Assembly: GCA_937120475.1 (NCBI GenBank)
Contig: CAKZJV010000007.1
Coordinates: 946,068 to 1,010,067 of the forward strand
Direction: 5' to 3'
DNA length: 64,000 bases
DNA from: an uncultured Cryomorphaceae bacterium
GTDB lineage: Bacteria > Bacteroidota > Bacteroidia > Flavobacteriales > Schleiferiaceae
The notes below the pieces were generated by a model. It was not told the origin of the DNA and searched no databases. It worked only from the letters and a program-made list of their open reading frames with translations. Positions 46,750 to 56,487 of the stretch are shown here, in pieces. Made by a program: the position numbers and the translations under genes. How positions within the stretch are numbered: position 1 is the stretch's first letter; each line of letters starts with the position of its first letter.

Positions 46750-49216
46750 TGTAGGCCGGATTTCGGTAGCTCAGTAAGTTGGCCATCAGGCGATATGCAC
46801 CTTCTACTCCTGCAGGTAATTCCCTGAAAAATGAAATACCCGTGTACATAAAGGTTCCTTTGCCATAATGACCGATCAGGAGGCCTCCGTTACGACTGGG
46901 CTCACCCTCATCATGCCAGCCCAAAGGAGTTACAAAATTTTCATCCCAGCTACCAGCAAAGTATAAACCTCTTTCCTGTACCCATCCATCAAAATCCTCC
47001 TTGGTCAATAGATTGGGCTTATTCAATACGGCATGCTCGGGCAATAAAAACTCCACTTCAGCATCCTCTTCGGTTACCCTTTCACGGCTGATTTCGAAGG
47101 GATAGGGGCCAATATCGCTTGAAAGCAAATCGCGGGAACTGGTATTGTACTGAACCATGTAATTACCCCCGTTTTTAACGTAGTCCATTAATACAGGTTT
47201 TACGTTGGGCAACCAATCTTCCGTATTGTAAGCCCTTATACCGCTAACAATAGCCCGGTAATTACTTAGGTCGCGGGTGGTGAGTAACTCCTCGTTTAAA
47301 ATATGTACCTCGTAGCCCATCCGCGTAATGGCCTCAGCCACATTATCACCTGCACCGGGAATATAACCGATAAGCTCTCCTCTTTTCTTAAGCTGCAACT
47401 TGATCAGGTCTATTTGCAGCGGGTTAAAAACGCTTTGCTTTACAATGTGGTTGTAATCCAGCTCCGCCAAACTATACACCACCTCCGATTGATTGTAGGT
47501 GAAATTGAGCGAAGTACTGGCCGATTGTTCACCCGGGGTGATTTCCACTTCGTAAATTTGGCTTTTTCCCTTTTTTCCGCCAGGAAGTGTGATCAAAGAA
47601 GGTTCTACCTGCCAACCCTCGGCCGAAATAGATAGTTTACCACCCTCATCGGTAAAGTGCCTTACGTTCAGTTTAATTTTTTGTGGTTTATTTTTAAAAA
47701 AGATGAGATTATCCTGCGCAATAGAAGCGGTAACGGGTGGCACCACTACCACAGGACGAATAATTTCACCCTCCACCCGGTTGGAAAATTTGTAGCGTAC
47801 CGGAATCTCCATATCCAGGGTTTCTTCACCAATACCCAGCTCCACCTTAACGCTGATGACCGGGTCATTTTCCGGCTTACCGATCAATTCCAGGTCTTGT
47901 ACCTGGTACAGGTTCTCAAAATCATGTAGTAGCCAGTAAGGTTGGGAAATACCGGCCGTTACCGTAGAGTTGATCCTGGCAGATGTGGCCTGGTTTAACA
48001 CGAGGGTGTCATTGAGCTTTACCGCCTCACGCCCCCATTGAATATGGTTTAGGGTGACCGGAACCTTCAACGGATTTCGCTGCAAAGCCTCTACCGTGAG
48101 CTCCAGCTTTTCGCCCTGCGTTACAAACTCACGATCACTAAGAGCCTCCAGGTGTAAGCCCAAAGCCATGAGGATGATTTGCTCTACCTGCTCCTTAAAA
48201 TATTTACGCTTGTCCGAATCGTTTATAGCAGCAGCCGCATTTCGCAGCTCCAAAAGTGCGGGTACCGATTTCTGAGGGGCCATTACGTCAAAATTGTTGA
48301 CGATCTTTTGCAGTATCTTATCCCCTTTTTCAAAACCAAAGCGTGCCCATTGGGTAGAAATATTATCGAAAAGCCCTGATTGTGCCTGTTCACCGGCCAG
48401 GTACATCAAGTATTCCATTTGATTGCCCCGTGCCACGGAAACTCCGAAACCCTGGCTCTTATGCTGGGTACGGCTAAGCGAGGCCAGTTCATTATAGGAA
48501 GTACCTTGAAGGGTATTATACCCTCCTACCTCAACTTTCACATAACGATCATCCGCTTCGGCCAGGCTATCCAGTTTAGGGTTCCACCACGTACTGGCGT
48601 TCCAGTAAATACGCTTAGGTTGCCAGGTATTTACGTACTCCAATTGTTCAGGAAAGGCCTCTTTATCACCCGCCAGGTCAAAAGCCTCTATACCCAACAT
48701 GGCCGAAGCGGTATGATGCCCGTGCCCTCCCCTTGAATCCGGTGGAAAGCGGGTAATGATTACGTCCGGGCGGAACTTGCGAATGACCATCACCACATCG
48801 GCCAGAACGGCCTGCCGGTCCCATTTTTCGAGGGTTTCATCAGCCGTTTTCGAATAACCGAAGTCCACCGCGCGTGAAAAGAACTGTTCGCCCCCGTCAA
48901 TACGCCTGGCGTGCAGCAGTTCCTGGGTGCGGAGCACTCCCAAAGCTGGTCCCAGTTCTTTTCCGATCAGGTTTTGTCCGCCATCGCCCCGGGTAAGGGA
49001 GAGGTAAGCCGTGCGTGCTCCATAGCCATTAACCAGCCAGGAGATCATACGGGTGTTTTCATCGTCAGGATGAGCTGCCAGGTATAATACTGAAGTACTG
49101 TTTTGAAGTTTCTTCAACTCGTGTAATACAGCCGATGAACTCATGGGCATTTCCTGCCCGATACCCTTAAAAACAAAGAGAGAGAAAAGAAAGAAGTAGA
49201 TGTTTCTTGATCGCAT
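46736..49216 (-). CDS. Secreted PIG-L (LmbE) family deacetylase
   Basis: 826 residues from the ATG at 49216, which gives a signal peptide (MRSRNIYFFLFSLFVFKGIG). N-terminal zinc deacetylase AHPDDE (His49, Asp51, Asp52) and a later GHGHHTAS zinc-ligand block; the C-terminal 500 residues are beta-sandwich domains plus a GATase-like segment near 640-720 (GYIPGAGDNVAEAI). PIG-L enzymes remove N-acetyl from sugars. -7 element TATTTTTG (minus strand, 49241-49248). First gene of a three-gene operon. Confidence 0.85.
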   Translation of the reverse strand: MRSRNIYFFLFSLFVFKGIGQEMPMSSSAVLHELKKLQNSTSVLYLAAHPDDENTRMISWLVNGYGARTAYLSLTRGDGGQNLIGKELGPALGVLRTQELLHARRIDGGEQFFSRAVDFGYSKTADETLEKWDRQAVLADVVMVIRKFRPDVIITRFPPDSRGGHGHHTASAMLGIEAFDLAGDKEAFPEQLEYVNTWQPKRIYWNASTWWNPKLDSLAEADDRYVKVEVGGYNTLQGTSYNELASLSRTQHKSQGFGVSVARGNQMEYLMYLAGEQAQSGLFDNISTQWARFGFEKGDKILQKIVNNFDVMAPQKSVPALLELRNAAAAINDSDKRKYFKEQVEQIILMALGLHLEALSDREFVTQGEKLELTVEALQRNPLKVPVTLNHIQWGREAVKLNDTLVLNQATSARINSTVTAGISQPYWLLHDFENLYQVQDLELIGKPENDPVISVKVELGIGEETLDMEIPVRYKFSNRVEGEIIRPVVVVPPVTASIAQDNLIFFKNKPQKIKLNVRHFTDEGGKLSISAEGWQVEPSLITLPGGKKGKSQIYEVEITPGEQSASTSLNFTYNQSEVVYSLAELDYNHIVKQSVFNPLQIDLIKLQLKKRGELIGYIPGAGDNVAEAITRMGYEVHILNEELLTTRDLSNYRAIVSGIRAYNTEDWLPNVKPVLMDYVKNGGNYMVQYNTSSRDLLSSDIGPYPFEISRERVTEEDAEVEFLLPEHAVLNKPNLLTKEDFDGWVQERGLYFAGSWDENFVTPLGWHDEGEPSRNGGLLIGHYGKGTFMYTGISFFRELPAGVEGAYRLMANLLSYRNPAYNEQP

Positions 49217-49386
49217 TCCGCAATGTAAATTTTGGTTGTTCAAAAATAGAAATCCCTTTAAGCTTTATGACTCTAACACCGCCTAAAACCGGCAATGATC
49301 AATACAGTCTATGAAAGAATTGTTATAAGAGCCTTAAACTTCGTTAAATAGATGTTAAATTTATGGCCCTCTAATAACAAGATTTA

Positions 49387-52300
49387 ATGAAAAAGCTGCT
49401 ACTGATTGGTTTTACCCTGACCATAACCGGGGTGTTGTTTGCCCAGCAAAGTCAGGATAAAACCTATCCTGTGCTATTAACCAACCAAACCCTGCAATAC
49501 AGTTTTAACGAAAACGCTCCCCAAAAACTAGGAGTACGTCCTGCCGAGGTGGTAAACGGTTATGTTTACCGCATTGTACAACTCAAAGGTATTCAGATAG
49601 GGCCTAATGAAATGGGGTTTACCGCTTTGGAATATCTTCCTAAATATGCGGCTATTGCCCGGATTCCGGTTACTTCTTATGAAAGTGTTCAAAATCAGTT
49701 ACACGCCAGGGGTGGTTGGATGAGCCGTTTGGAGCCTTCCATGAAACTCTCCCGCCAACTGTTTCAAAATAATATTCCTGAATGGGCCTGGATTGACCAG
49801 GATCATTTTAAAGCCTGGGTACGCTACTACCCCGGTTTAGATCACCAGGGTGTTCGTGAAGGACTCCGCGAAAATGGGTTTCCGATATTGGAAGAAAAGC
49901 CAGATGCGGATCTTTTTTCCATCATTCTGCACAAAGACCTTATTGATGTAGTATCAAGCCTTCCCTACCTGATGCACGTTCAGGAAATGGAAGATCCCGG
50001 TAAACCGGAAAATTATACTGCACGTACCAATCACCGGGTAAACACTTTACAATCCCTGTATCCCGGAGCACCGGCCTATGATGGTACCGGGGTAACCGTG
50101 GGCATTGGTGATGATGGTGTTATCGGGCCTCATATTGATTACGAAGGTCGCTTAACGCAAAATGCTTCTTCTTCTACAGGTGATCATGGTGACCACGTAG
50201 CCGGAACAGTTTTCGGAGCGGGTAACCTTGACCCTAAGGGAGCGGGTATGGCTCCCGGGGCAGATGTATATTACCAGAGTTATCCCGATAACCTGTCCGA
50301 TGCCGATATCAATTATAACAGTGGTGTACGAATCACCAACAGTTCCTACTCTAACGGGTGTAATGCGGGCTATACCAATTTTACCCGTCAAATGGACCAG
50401 GACCTACAGGATAACCCTACCCTGATTCACGTTTTTTCGGCCGGTAATAATGGTACCAGCAACTGTAACTACGGTGCCGGTGCCGGATGGGGAAATGTAA
50501 CCGGTGGACATAAAATTGCCAAAAACGTAATAGCAACGGCCAACCTTACCCATCTGGATGTATTGGCCAATTCCAGCAGTAGAGGACCCGCCAGTGACGG
50601 AAGGGTAAAACCCGATGTAGCCGCTGTGGGGGTAAGTGTTTTTAGCACTACCAACCCCAATGCCTACACCCTGAAAACGGGAACTTCCATGGCCTCACCC
50701 GGGGTGGCTGGTGTTATGGCAGTACTGTACCAGGCTTACCGCGATAAAAACTCCGGTGCCGACCCACAGTCCGGCTTATTAAAAGGTATTCTCATGAATA
50801 CAGCCGATGATATTGGGAATGCCGGTCCTGACTTCCGCTACGGTTACGGCCGTATAAATGCCCGCAGGGCTTATGAGGTTATTGAAGGCGGTAACCATAT
50901 TACCGATAACCTTACCTCAGGGAGTACCAAAAACTTTCAGTTAACGGTACCTGCCAATACTTCCGAGGCCAGAATTATGTTGTACTGGCCCGATGTACCG
51001 GGTTCTACCATTGCTTCCAGGGCTTTGGTGAATGACCTTGATCTTACCGTAACCTACGGTGGAAATACTATACGGCCCTGGGTTCTGGATCCCACTCCAA
51101 ACGCCAATGCATTGAATTCACTGGCCGTAAGAGCCCGTGATTCGCTCAACAACATGGAGCAGGTCACCATCAATAATCCTTCAGGTACTCTAAGTGTGAA
51201 TATTTCGGGCTTCAATATTCCCAGTGGCCCACAGGAGTTTTACATTATTTATGAATTTGTACCGGACGAAGTTATTTTAACCTATCCCATCGGTGGGGAA
51301 GGTCTTGTGCCTGGTGAAACCGAATACATCCGTTGGGATGCACCGGCCGGTAACTCCAATTTTTCCCTTGAATACAGCACTGATGCAGGACTCACCTGGC
51401 AATTCATGGCCAACGTGCTAAGCACTCGCAGATACCATACCTGGACCGTTCCAAACGTTACAGATGGTGATTATAAAGTTCGCGTAGGGCGGGGCGGTCA
51501 ATTCTCAGTATCACCCGGCACATTTAACGTTATAGGGGTACCCTCTAATCTTAATGTAGCGCGCTCCTGCCCTGATTCCTTACTTCTGACCTGGAATTCC
51601 GTAACCAATGCGAATGGATATGTGATCTACAAGCTCGGTAATAAGTATATGGATTCCATTGGCACCACCACCAATAATTTCTTCAATGTAAATATCAATA
51701 ACCCATTAAAGGAGGATTGGTATAGTGTGGCGGCCATTGCGCCCAGTGGTACGGCCGGTCGAAGGGCCATAGCTATAAATAAGCCCAGCGGTATATTCAA
51801 CTGTGCTTTGGCTAACGATCTTCAGCTTACCCAATTAATATCACCGGCTTCGGATGCCATACCCGATTGTTTCAATTATAACAATGTACCTGTTACCGTG
51901 CGCCTGTTTAACAATGGGTCCAACGATTTAACCAACTTCCCGGTGAGCTACAGCTTTAATAATGGCCCGGTAATTACCGCTACGGTTACGGATACACTTC
52001 TGGCGGGTCAATCCCTGGATTTCACTTTTATCGGATCATCGGTAAGCCTAAACCCGGGCGTCAATTACAACATTACGGTATACAGTGGCTTTTCACTGGA
52101 TGATAACCGGTACAATGACACTATAGTAAACAACTTACAAACCTACAGCAGTTCCTTGGCCAGTTTTCCGCTGGCACAGGATTTTGAGAATTTCAACAAC
52201 TGTTCTACCAACAATAATTGCGGCCAAACTGTGTGTAACCTCCGGGACGGTTGGTTTAACCCTACCAACGGTGTAACTGATGATATCGACTGGCGCACCA

Positions 52301-54273
52301 ATAGTGGGCCTACTCCTTCTAACTTTACGGGACCCAGCGTAGATCATAAACCCGGTTCCGGCAATGGAAAGTACCTTTACCTGGAAGCCTCCAACGGCTG
52401 TGATTCGAGTGAGGCCTGGCTCATGTCACCTTGTATCGATTTGAGCAGTGCCGTTTCACCAACCATGGATTTTTGGTATCACATGTACGGTAACGATATG
52501 GGTACTCTCCGCATCGATATTTTTAACGGTGAAAGATGGGATTACGATGTAATACCGAAAATATCCGGTAATAAGGGTACCAGTTGGATTAAGCAAAGGG
52601 TAAATCTTTTACCCTACGCGGGCGATACTATTGTGATCCGTTTCCGTGGTAAAACAGGTGATGACTACCAGTCTGATATCAGTATTGACGACATCAACAT
52701 ATTTGAGAATACGCAGTCTCCCGCTGCGGCTTTTGACCAGGATAACAACCAAACCTGTATTGACGGGGTGGTTAACTTCACCGACCTTTCCACCAACTCC
52801 CCTACTTCCTGGCAATGGGATATTCAGCCGAATACCTTTTCTTTTGTAAACGGTACCAATGCTACAGCACAGGATATTTCGGTTCAATTCCACAACGTGG
52901 GTACCTACCAGGTATCGCTTACGGCTATTAATGGTTTCGGAAACGACAGTGTTCTAAAGGTTAATGCGGTTGTTGTTGATCCTGGTAAAGCACCACCCAT
53001 CTTTGAGGACTTTGAAATTGCTGTATTCCCTCCGCTGGAGTGGCAACTGGACAACCCGGATGGTTTTATAAGCTGGAAGTCGTCTAATGTAACCGGCTCC
53101 AATGGCTCCACTTCCAAAGTGGCCCTTTTCGATAATTTCAGCGGGGCCAACCTGGGTGAAAACGATGGATTGGTGAGTTTCAATATAGACCTGCGAAATA
53201 TTTCCAACCCGATCTTGTTTTTTGATGTGGCGCATGGCCCCAAACCCGGTAAGGAAGATTCGTTGATCATTGACATTAGTGATAATTGCGGTTTTGAATA
53301 TCAGCTTTCTGCTTACCAAAAATCCAGTAGCCAATTGCAAACCGCTACACCTACTACTTCGTTGTTTGTACCGGCTTCGGCAGCAGACTGGAGGCGTGAC
53401 ACCCTTGATCTTTCTCCTTACATAGGGTCCAACGTTACCATTCGTTTCCGTAATTATTCCGATGCTGGAAATGCTATTTACCTGGATAATATCCAACTGG
53501 TTTCATCCAGCGTACAGGCTCCGGTTTCCAACTTCAGCATTTCGGATACCCTCGCCTGTATCAATTCTCCGGTAGTGTTTACGGATTTAAGCAGCGGAGG
53601 TACGGCTACCTCATATACCTGGAATTTTGGACCGAATGCTATCCCCAATTCAGCCGGTACAGCTGGTCCACATAATGTTCAGTTTATCCGTACCGGTATG
53701 CAAACCGTTACCCTAACGGTGTCCAACGGGGGTGGTTTTAGTCAGAAAACGATAATGGTGGATGTAAAACAAAAGCCCGTAAGTCTTTTCAATTTTACCA
53801 ACACCAATCCCCTTACCGTGCAGTTTACCGATATCAGCCTGTATGGCCCTACCGAATGGCTATGGGTTTTTGGTGATGGTGACAGTTCAACGCTTCAAAA
53901 TCCACTGCATACCTATGATACGGCTGGTACCTATACCGTTTATCAAAAGGTTTCCAACCGTTGTGGGTTTACGGAGCGTACCGTAACCCTGGTACTGCTC
54001 AGTAACGATGAAGCCAGTGAGTTGTACGCTATTAACCTTTACCCGAATCCCAACAATGGCAGGTTCAACCTGAGTGTGGATAATCTGGCGGGGCAAAGCG
54101 TCCGTGTGGAGGTTCTGGATCTTAGCGGTAAGATAATACGTAGTTTGGAAGAAGAAATACCAGGAGGATCAGGCACCCTTGAATTTGATTTGAGCCATGC
54201 CTCCCCCGGAATTTATATGGTAAGGCTAACTACCGAAGAAGCTACCCATACCCTGCGCACCATTAAGCGATAG
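49387..54273 (+). CDS. T9SS-secreted subtilisin-like serine protease, multidomain
   Basis: 1628 residues. Signal peptide (MKKLLLIGFTLTITGVLFAQ). Prodomain-like region to about 220; S8 peptidase with triad Asp242, His267 (GDHGDHVAGT) and Ser434 (TGTSMASPGVAG). Then a C-terminal P-domain-like jelly roll, a fibronectin-III-like segment (about 720-800), two MAM-like modules (near 920-1120 and 1210-1380; SPCIDLSSAVSPTMDFWYHM), three PKD-type domains (SWQWDI, YTWNFG, EWLWVFGDGDSSTLQNPLHT), and a type A T9SS sorting tail (YPNPNNGRFNLSVDN). Exported and surface-attached through the type IX system. Followed by a terminator. Confidence 0.93.
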   Translation: MKKLLLIGFTLTITGVLFAQQSQDKTYPVLLTNQTLQYSFNENAPQKLGVRPAEVVNGYVYRIVQLKGIQIGPNEMGFTALEYLPKYAAIARIPVTSYESVQNQLHARGGWMSRLEPSMKLSRQLFQNNIPEWAWIDQDHFKAWVRYYPGLDHQGVREGLRENGFPILEEKPDADLFSIILHKDLIDVVSSLPYLMHVQEMEDPGKPENYTARTNHRVNTLQSLYPGAPAYDGTGVTVGIGDDGVIGPHIDYEGRLTQNASSSTGDHGDHVAGTVFGAGNLDPKGAGMAPGADVYYQSYPDNLSDADINYNSGVRITNSSYSNGCNAGYTNFTRQMDQDLQDNPTLIHVFSAGNNGTSNCNYGAGAGWGNVTGGHKIAKNVIATANLTHLDVLANSSSRGPASDGRVKPDVAAVGVSVFSTTNPNAYTLKTGTSMASPGVAGVMAVLYQAYRDKNSGADPQSGLLKGILMNTADDIGNAGPDFRYGYGRINARRAYEVIEGGNHITDNLTSGSTKNFQLTVPANTSEARIMLYWPDVPGSTIASRALVNDLDLTVTYGGNTIRPWVLDPTPNANALNSLAVRARDSLNNMEQVTINNPSGTLSVNISGFNIPSGPQEFYIIYEFVPDEVILTYPIGGEGLVPGETEYIRWDAPAGNSNFSLEYSTDAGLTWQFMANVLSTRRYHTWTVPNVTDGDYKVRVGRGGQFSVSPGTFNVIGVPSNLNVARSCPDSLLLTWNSVTNANGYVIYKLGNKYMDSIGTTTNNFFNVNINNPLKEDWYSVAAIAPSGTAGRRAIAINKPSGIFNCALANDLQLTQLISPASDAIPDCFNYNNVPVTVRLFNNGSNDLTNFPVSYSFNNGPVITATVTDTLLAGQSLDFTFIGSSVSLNPGVNYNITVYSGFSLDDNRYNDTIVNNLQTYSSSLASFPLAQDFENFNNCSTNNNCGQTVCNLRDGWFNPTNGVTDDIDWRTNSGPTPSNFTGPSVDHKPGSGNGKYLYLEASNGCDSSEAWLMSPCIDLSSAVSPTMDFWYHMYGNDMGTLRIDIFNGERWDYDVIPKISGNKGTSWIKQRVNLLPYAGDTIVIRFRGKTGDDYQSDISIDDINIFENTQSPAAAFDQDNNQTCIDGVVNFTDLSTNSPTSWQWDIQPNTFSFVNGTNATAQDISVQFHNVGTYQVSLTAINGFGNDSVLKVNAVVVDPGKAPPIFEDFEIAVFPPLEWQLDNPDGFISWKSSNVTGSNGSTSKVALFDNFSGANLGENDGLVSFNIDLRNISNPILFFDVAHGPKPGKEDSLIIDISDNCGFEYQLSAYQKSSSQLQTATPTTSLFVPASAADWRRDTLDLSPYIGSNVTIRFRNYSDAGNAIYLDNIQLVSSSVQAPVSNFSISDTLACINSPVVFTDLSSGGTATSYTWNFGPNAIPNSAGTAGPHNVQFIRTGMQTVTLTVSNGGGFSQKTIMVDVKQKPVSLFNFTNTNPLTVQFTDISLYGPTEWLWVFGDGDSSTLQNPLHTYDTAGTYTVYQKVSNRCGFTERTVTLVLLSNDEASELYAINLYPNPNNGRFNLSVDNLAGQSVRVEVLDLSGKIIRSLEEEIPGGSGTLEFDLSHASPGIYMVRLTTEEATHTLRTIKR

Positions 54274-54294
54274 GTTCTTTTTAAGATTGGCATA

Positions 54295-55755
54295 TTAACC
54301 CCCGCTGGCTACCATCGGGGGTTTTTCTTTTTTAGCCAGTAACAGCAAACCGGTAAAGGTCAACAGTCCGTTAACAATAAGCAGTTCGAAGCCAAACTTG
54401 TAGTTAAACCAGGCCTCTGAATTATCCTTGATTACATAACAGATAACCGGAGCAATAACCGCCACCAACGGAACCCACTTGTCCTTAACGCCTAATTTGG
54501 AAAATAAGCCAAAAGCGTAGAGACCCAGTAAGGGACCATAGGTATAACCGGCCGCAACAAAAAGTTCTTTGATCACACTTTCATCCACCGTGTACTTAAA
54601 GAGTAAAATCACCAGTAACAGAACAATGGAAAAAGCAATATGTACTTGCTTCCGCACTTGTTTACCATGCTCCTGGCTCATTTTCTTAATGTTCAAAAAG
54701 TCAACACAAAAGGAGGTGGTAAGGGCGGTGAGAGCCGAATCGGCACTGCTGTAAGCTGCCGCTATTAAGCCAATAATGAAAAATATGGCCACACCCAGGC
54801 CAAGGTCACCACCCAGCGCCACGGCCGGGTAAAGACGGTCGTTAACCTCATTGATGCCCTGCATATCTGCATAATCATATAACAAAACCCCCAGGCTCAG
54901 GAAAAACAGGTTTACCACCACCAGGGTTATACTGAGCCAGAACATATTTTTTTGGGCGTCTTTCAAAGAGCGGCAACTCAGGTTTTTTTGCATCATATCC
55001 TGATCCAAACCGGTCATAACAATAGTTATAAAAGCCCCGGATAAAAACTGGGTCCAGAAGAAGTTGGGAGTTCCCCACCCGTCCCAAAAAAACATCTGCG
55101 ATTTGTTGGAATTGGCGATGTAGGAAATTAAATCCTGATCAGGGAGCAATTTATCCTTGATCAGCCAAACCGTGAGGAAGACCGCGATTAACATAAAAGC
55201 CGTTTGCAGGGTGTCCGTCCATATAATGGTTTTAATACCCGAGCGAAAAGTGTAAATCCATATCAGTAAAATGGTGATCATGACCGTTACCCAAAAGGGT
55301 ACCCCAAATTCATCGAATACCGCATATTGCAATACAATGGCTACCAGGTACAGGCGAAAGGAGGCACCGATGATCCTGGACAGTAAAAAGAAAAAAGCCC
55401 CGGTTTTATAGGAGTAAAAACCGAAACGTTGATCGAGGTACGTATAAATAGAAGTCAGTTCGAGGCGGTAATACAGCGGTAATAAAACCTTAATAATTAC
55501 CATATAGCCCAAAACGTAGCCCAGCACCACCTGCATATAGCCAAAACCACTATCGGCCACCCAGCCCGGCACCGATATAAAAGTAACCCCGCTGAGGGAG
55601 GCCCCTACCATACCGAAGGCCACTATATACCAGGGGCTTTGCCGGTTACCCAGAAAAAAGGCATCGTTATCGTCCTTACGCCCGGTGAGGTAGGAAACCC
55701 CTATAAGCAGCAAAAAATACAGGCCAACGATTGTAAGTATAAGGGTGGCATCCAT
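54295..55755 (-). CDS. Sodium:solute symporter (SSS family), second copy
   Basis: 486 residues with about 13 membrane segments; DAFFLGNRQSPWYIVAFGMVG and SLSGVTFISVPGWVADSGFG match the SSS fold, as do SSADSALTALTTSF (the TM8-9 sodium-site region). It lacks the long insert of the other symporter in this window. Monocistronic, convergent with the subtilase and divergent from recR. Substrate unknown. Confidence 0.9.
   Translation of the reverse strand: MDATLILTIVGLYFLLLIGVSYLTGRKDDNDAFFLGNRQSPWYIVAFGMVGASLSGVTFISVPGWVADSGFGYMQVVLGYVLGYMVIIKVLLPLYYRLELTSIYTYLDQRFGFYSYKTGAFFFLLSRIIGASFRLYLVAIVLQYAVFDEFGVPFWVTVMITILLIWIYTFRSGIKTIIWTDTLQTAFMLIAVFLTVWLIKDKLLPDQDLISYIANSNKSQMFFWDGWGTPNFFWTQFLSGAFITIVMTGLDQDMMQKNLSCRSLKDAQKNMFWLSITLVVVNLFFLSLGVLLYDYADMQGINEVNDRLYPAVALGGDLGLGVAIFFIIGLIAAAYSSADSALTALTTSFCVDFLNIKKMSQEHGKQVRKQVHIAFSIVLLLVILLFKYTVDESVIKELFVAAGYTYGPLLGLYAFGLFSKLGVKDKWVPLVAVIAPVICYVIKDNSEAWFNYKFGFELLIVNGLLTFTGLLLLAKKEKPPMVASGG
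54297..54323 (+). terminator. Terminator inside the convergent gene's end
   Basis: Eight-bp stem (54297-54304 with 54316-54323, AACCCCCG/CGGGGGTT), 11-base loop, then T-rich sequence. Terminates the subtilase mRNA and lies within the last codons of the symporter on the other strand. Confidence 0.8.
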
Positions 55756-55782
55756 AGCTCATTTTTTAGCAAAAGAAAATAA

Positions 55783-55811
55783 TTTGTCTTCAAAATGAGT
55801 CTCTATCTTTG
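55783..55811 (+). promoter_or_regulatory. Promoter of recR
   Basis: TTTG (55783-55786), 17-base spacer, TATCTTTG (55804-55811): a full match to the Bacteroidota TTTG/TAnnTTTG promoter. Predicted start is only a few bases before the ATG at 55820. Confidence 0.65.
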
Positions 55812-55819
55812 AACTTCTT

Positions 55820-56443
55820 ATGAATTACTCTTCCAAATACCTTGAAAAAGCGGTTGAAGAAATAGGCCAGTTACCGGGTATCGGGCGAAAAACGGCACTT
55901 CGCCTGGCTCTATTCCTTTTGCGCCAGGAACCGGAAAGGGTGAATGGCCTGTCCAAAGCCTTAACCGACCTTAAAGAAAAGGTGATTTACTGCCGGTCCT
56001 GCGGTAACCTCTCGGACCGGGAGTTATGTGAGATTTGTGCCAACCCCTCCCGCGACCATTCGCTGGTTTGTGTAGTGGAAGATATCCGTGACGTAATGGC
56101 CATTGAAAATACCGGTCAATTCAAGGGTATCTATCACGTTTTAGGCGGAGTAATAAGCCCTATGGAGGGTATAGGCCCCTCCGACCTCAACATAACTGGT
56201 TTGCTGGAAAAGGCGGCTAAAGGAGAGCTTTCAGAAATAATCTTTGCTATGGGCTCCACGATGGAGGGTGAAACCACTACTTTTTACCTCTACAAAAAGT
56301 TAATGGATCAAAACCTCACGCTTTCAGCCATTGCAAGAGGTATTGCCGTGGGCGATCAATTGGAATATGCTGATGAAATTACCCTGGCCCGCAGTATTAC
56401 CAACCGCGTACCTTATGAATCGTCACTACGCCAAAACAGTTGA
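55820..56443 (+). CDS. recR: Recombination mediator protein RecR
   Basis: 207 residues. Helix-hairpin-helix [15 protein letters not shown], zinc finger with Cys58, Cys61, Cys70 and Cys73, Toprim [15 protein letters not shown] and C-terminal Walker-B-like tail. With RecO (and RecF) it loads RecA at gapped DNA. Complete. Followed after 44 bases by the glycosyltransferase gene, possibly co-transcribed. Confidence 0.95.
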   Translation: MNYSSKYLEKAVEEIGQLPGIGRKTALRLALFLLRQEPERVNGLSKALTDLKEKVIYCRSCGNLSDRELCEICANPSRDHSLVCVVEDIRDVMAIENTGQFKGIYHVLGGVISPMEGIGPSDLNITGLLEKAAKGELSEIIFAMGSTMEGETTTFYLYKKLMDQNLTLSAIARGIAVGDQLEYADEITLARSITNRVPYESSLRQNS

Positions 56444-56487
56444 TGCCGTACTTTAGGTGCGAAATCCTACTTTAGCCCGCGGGAGTA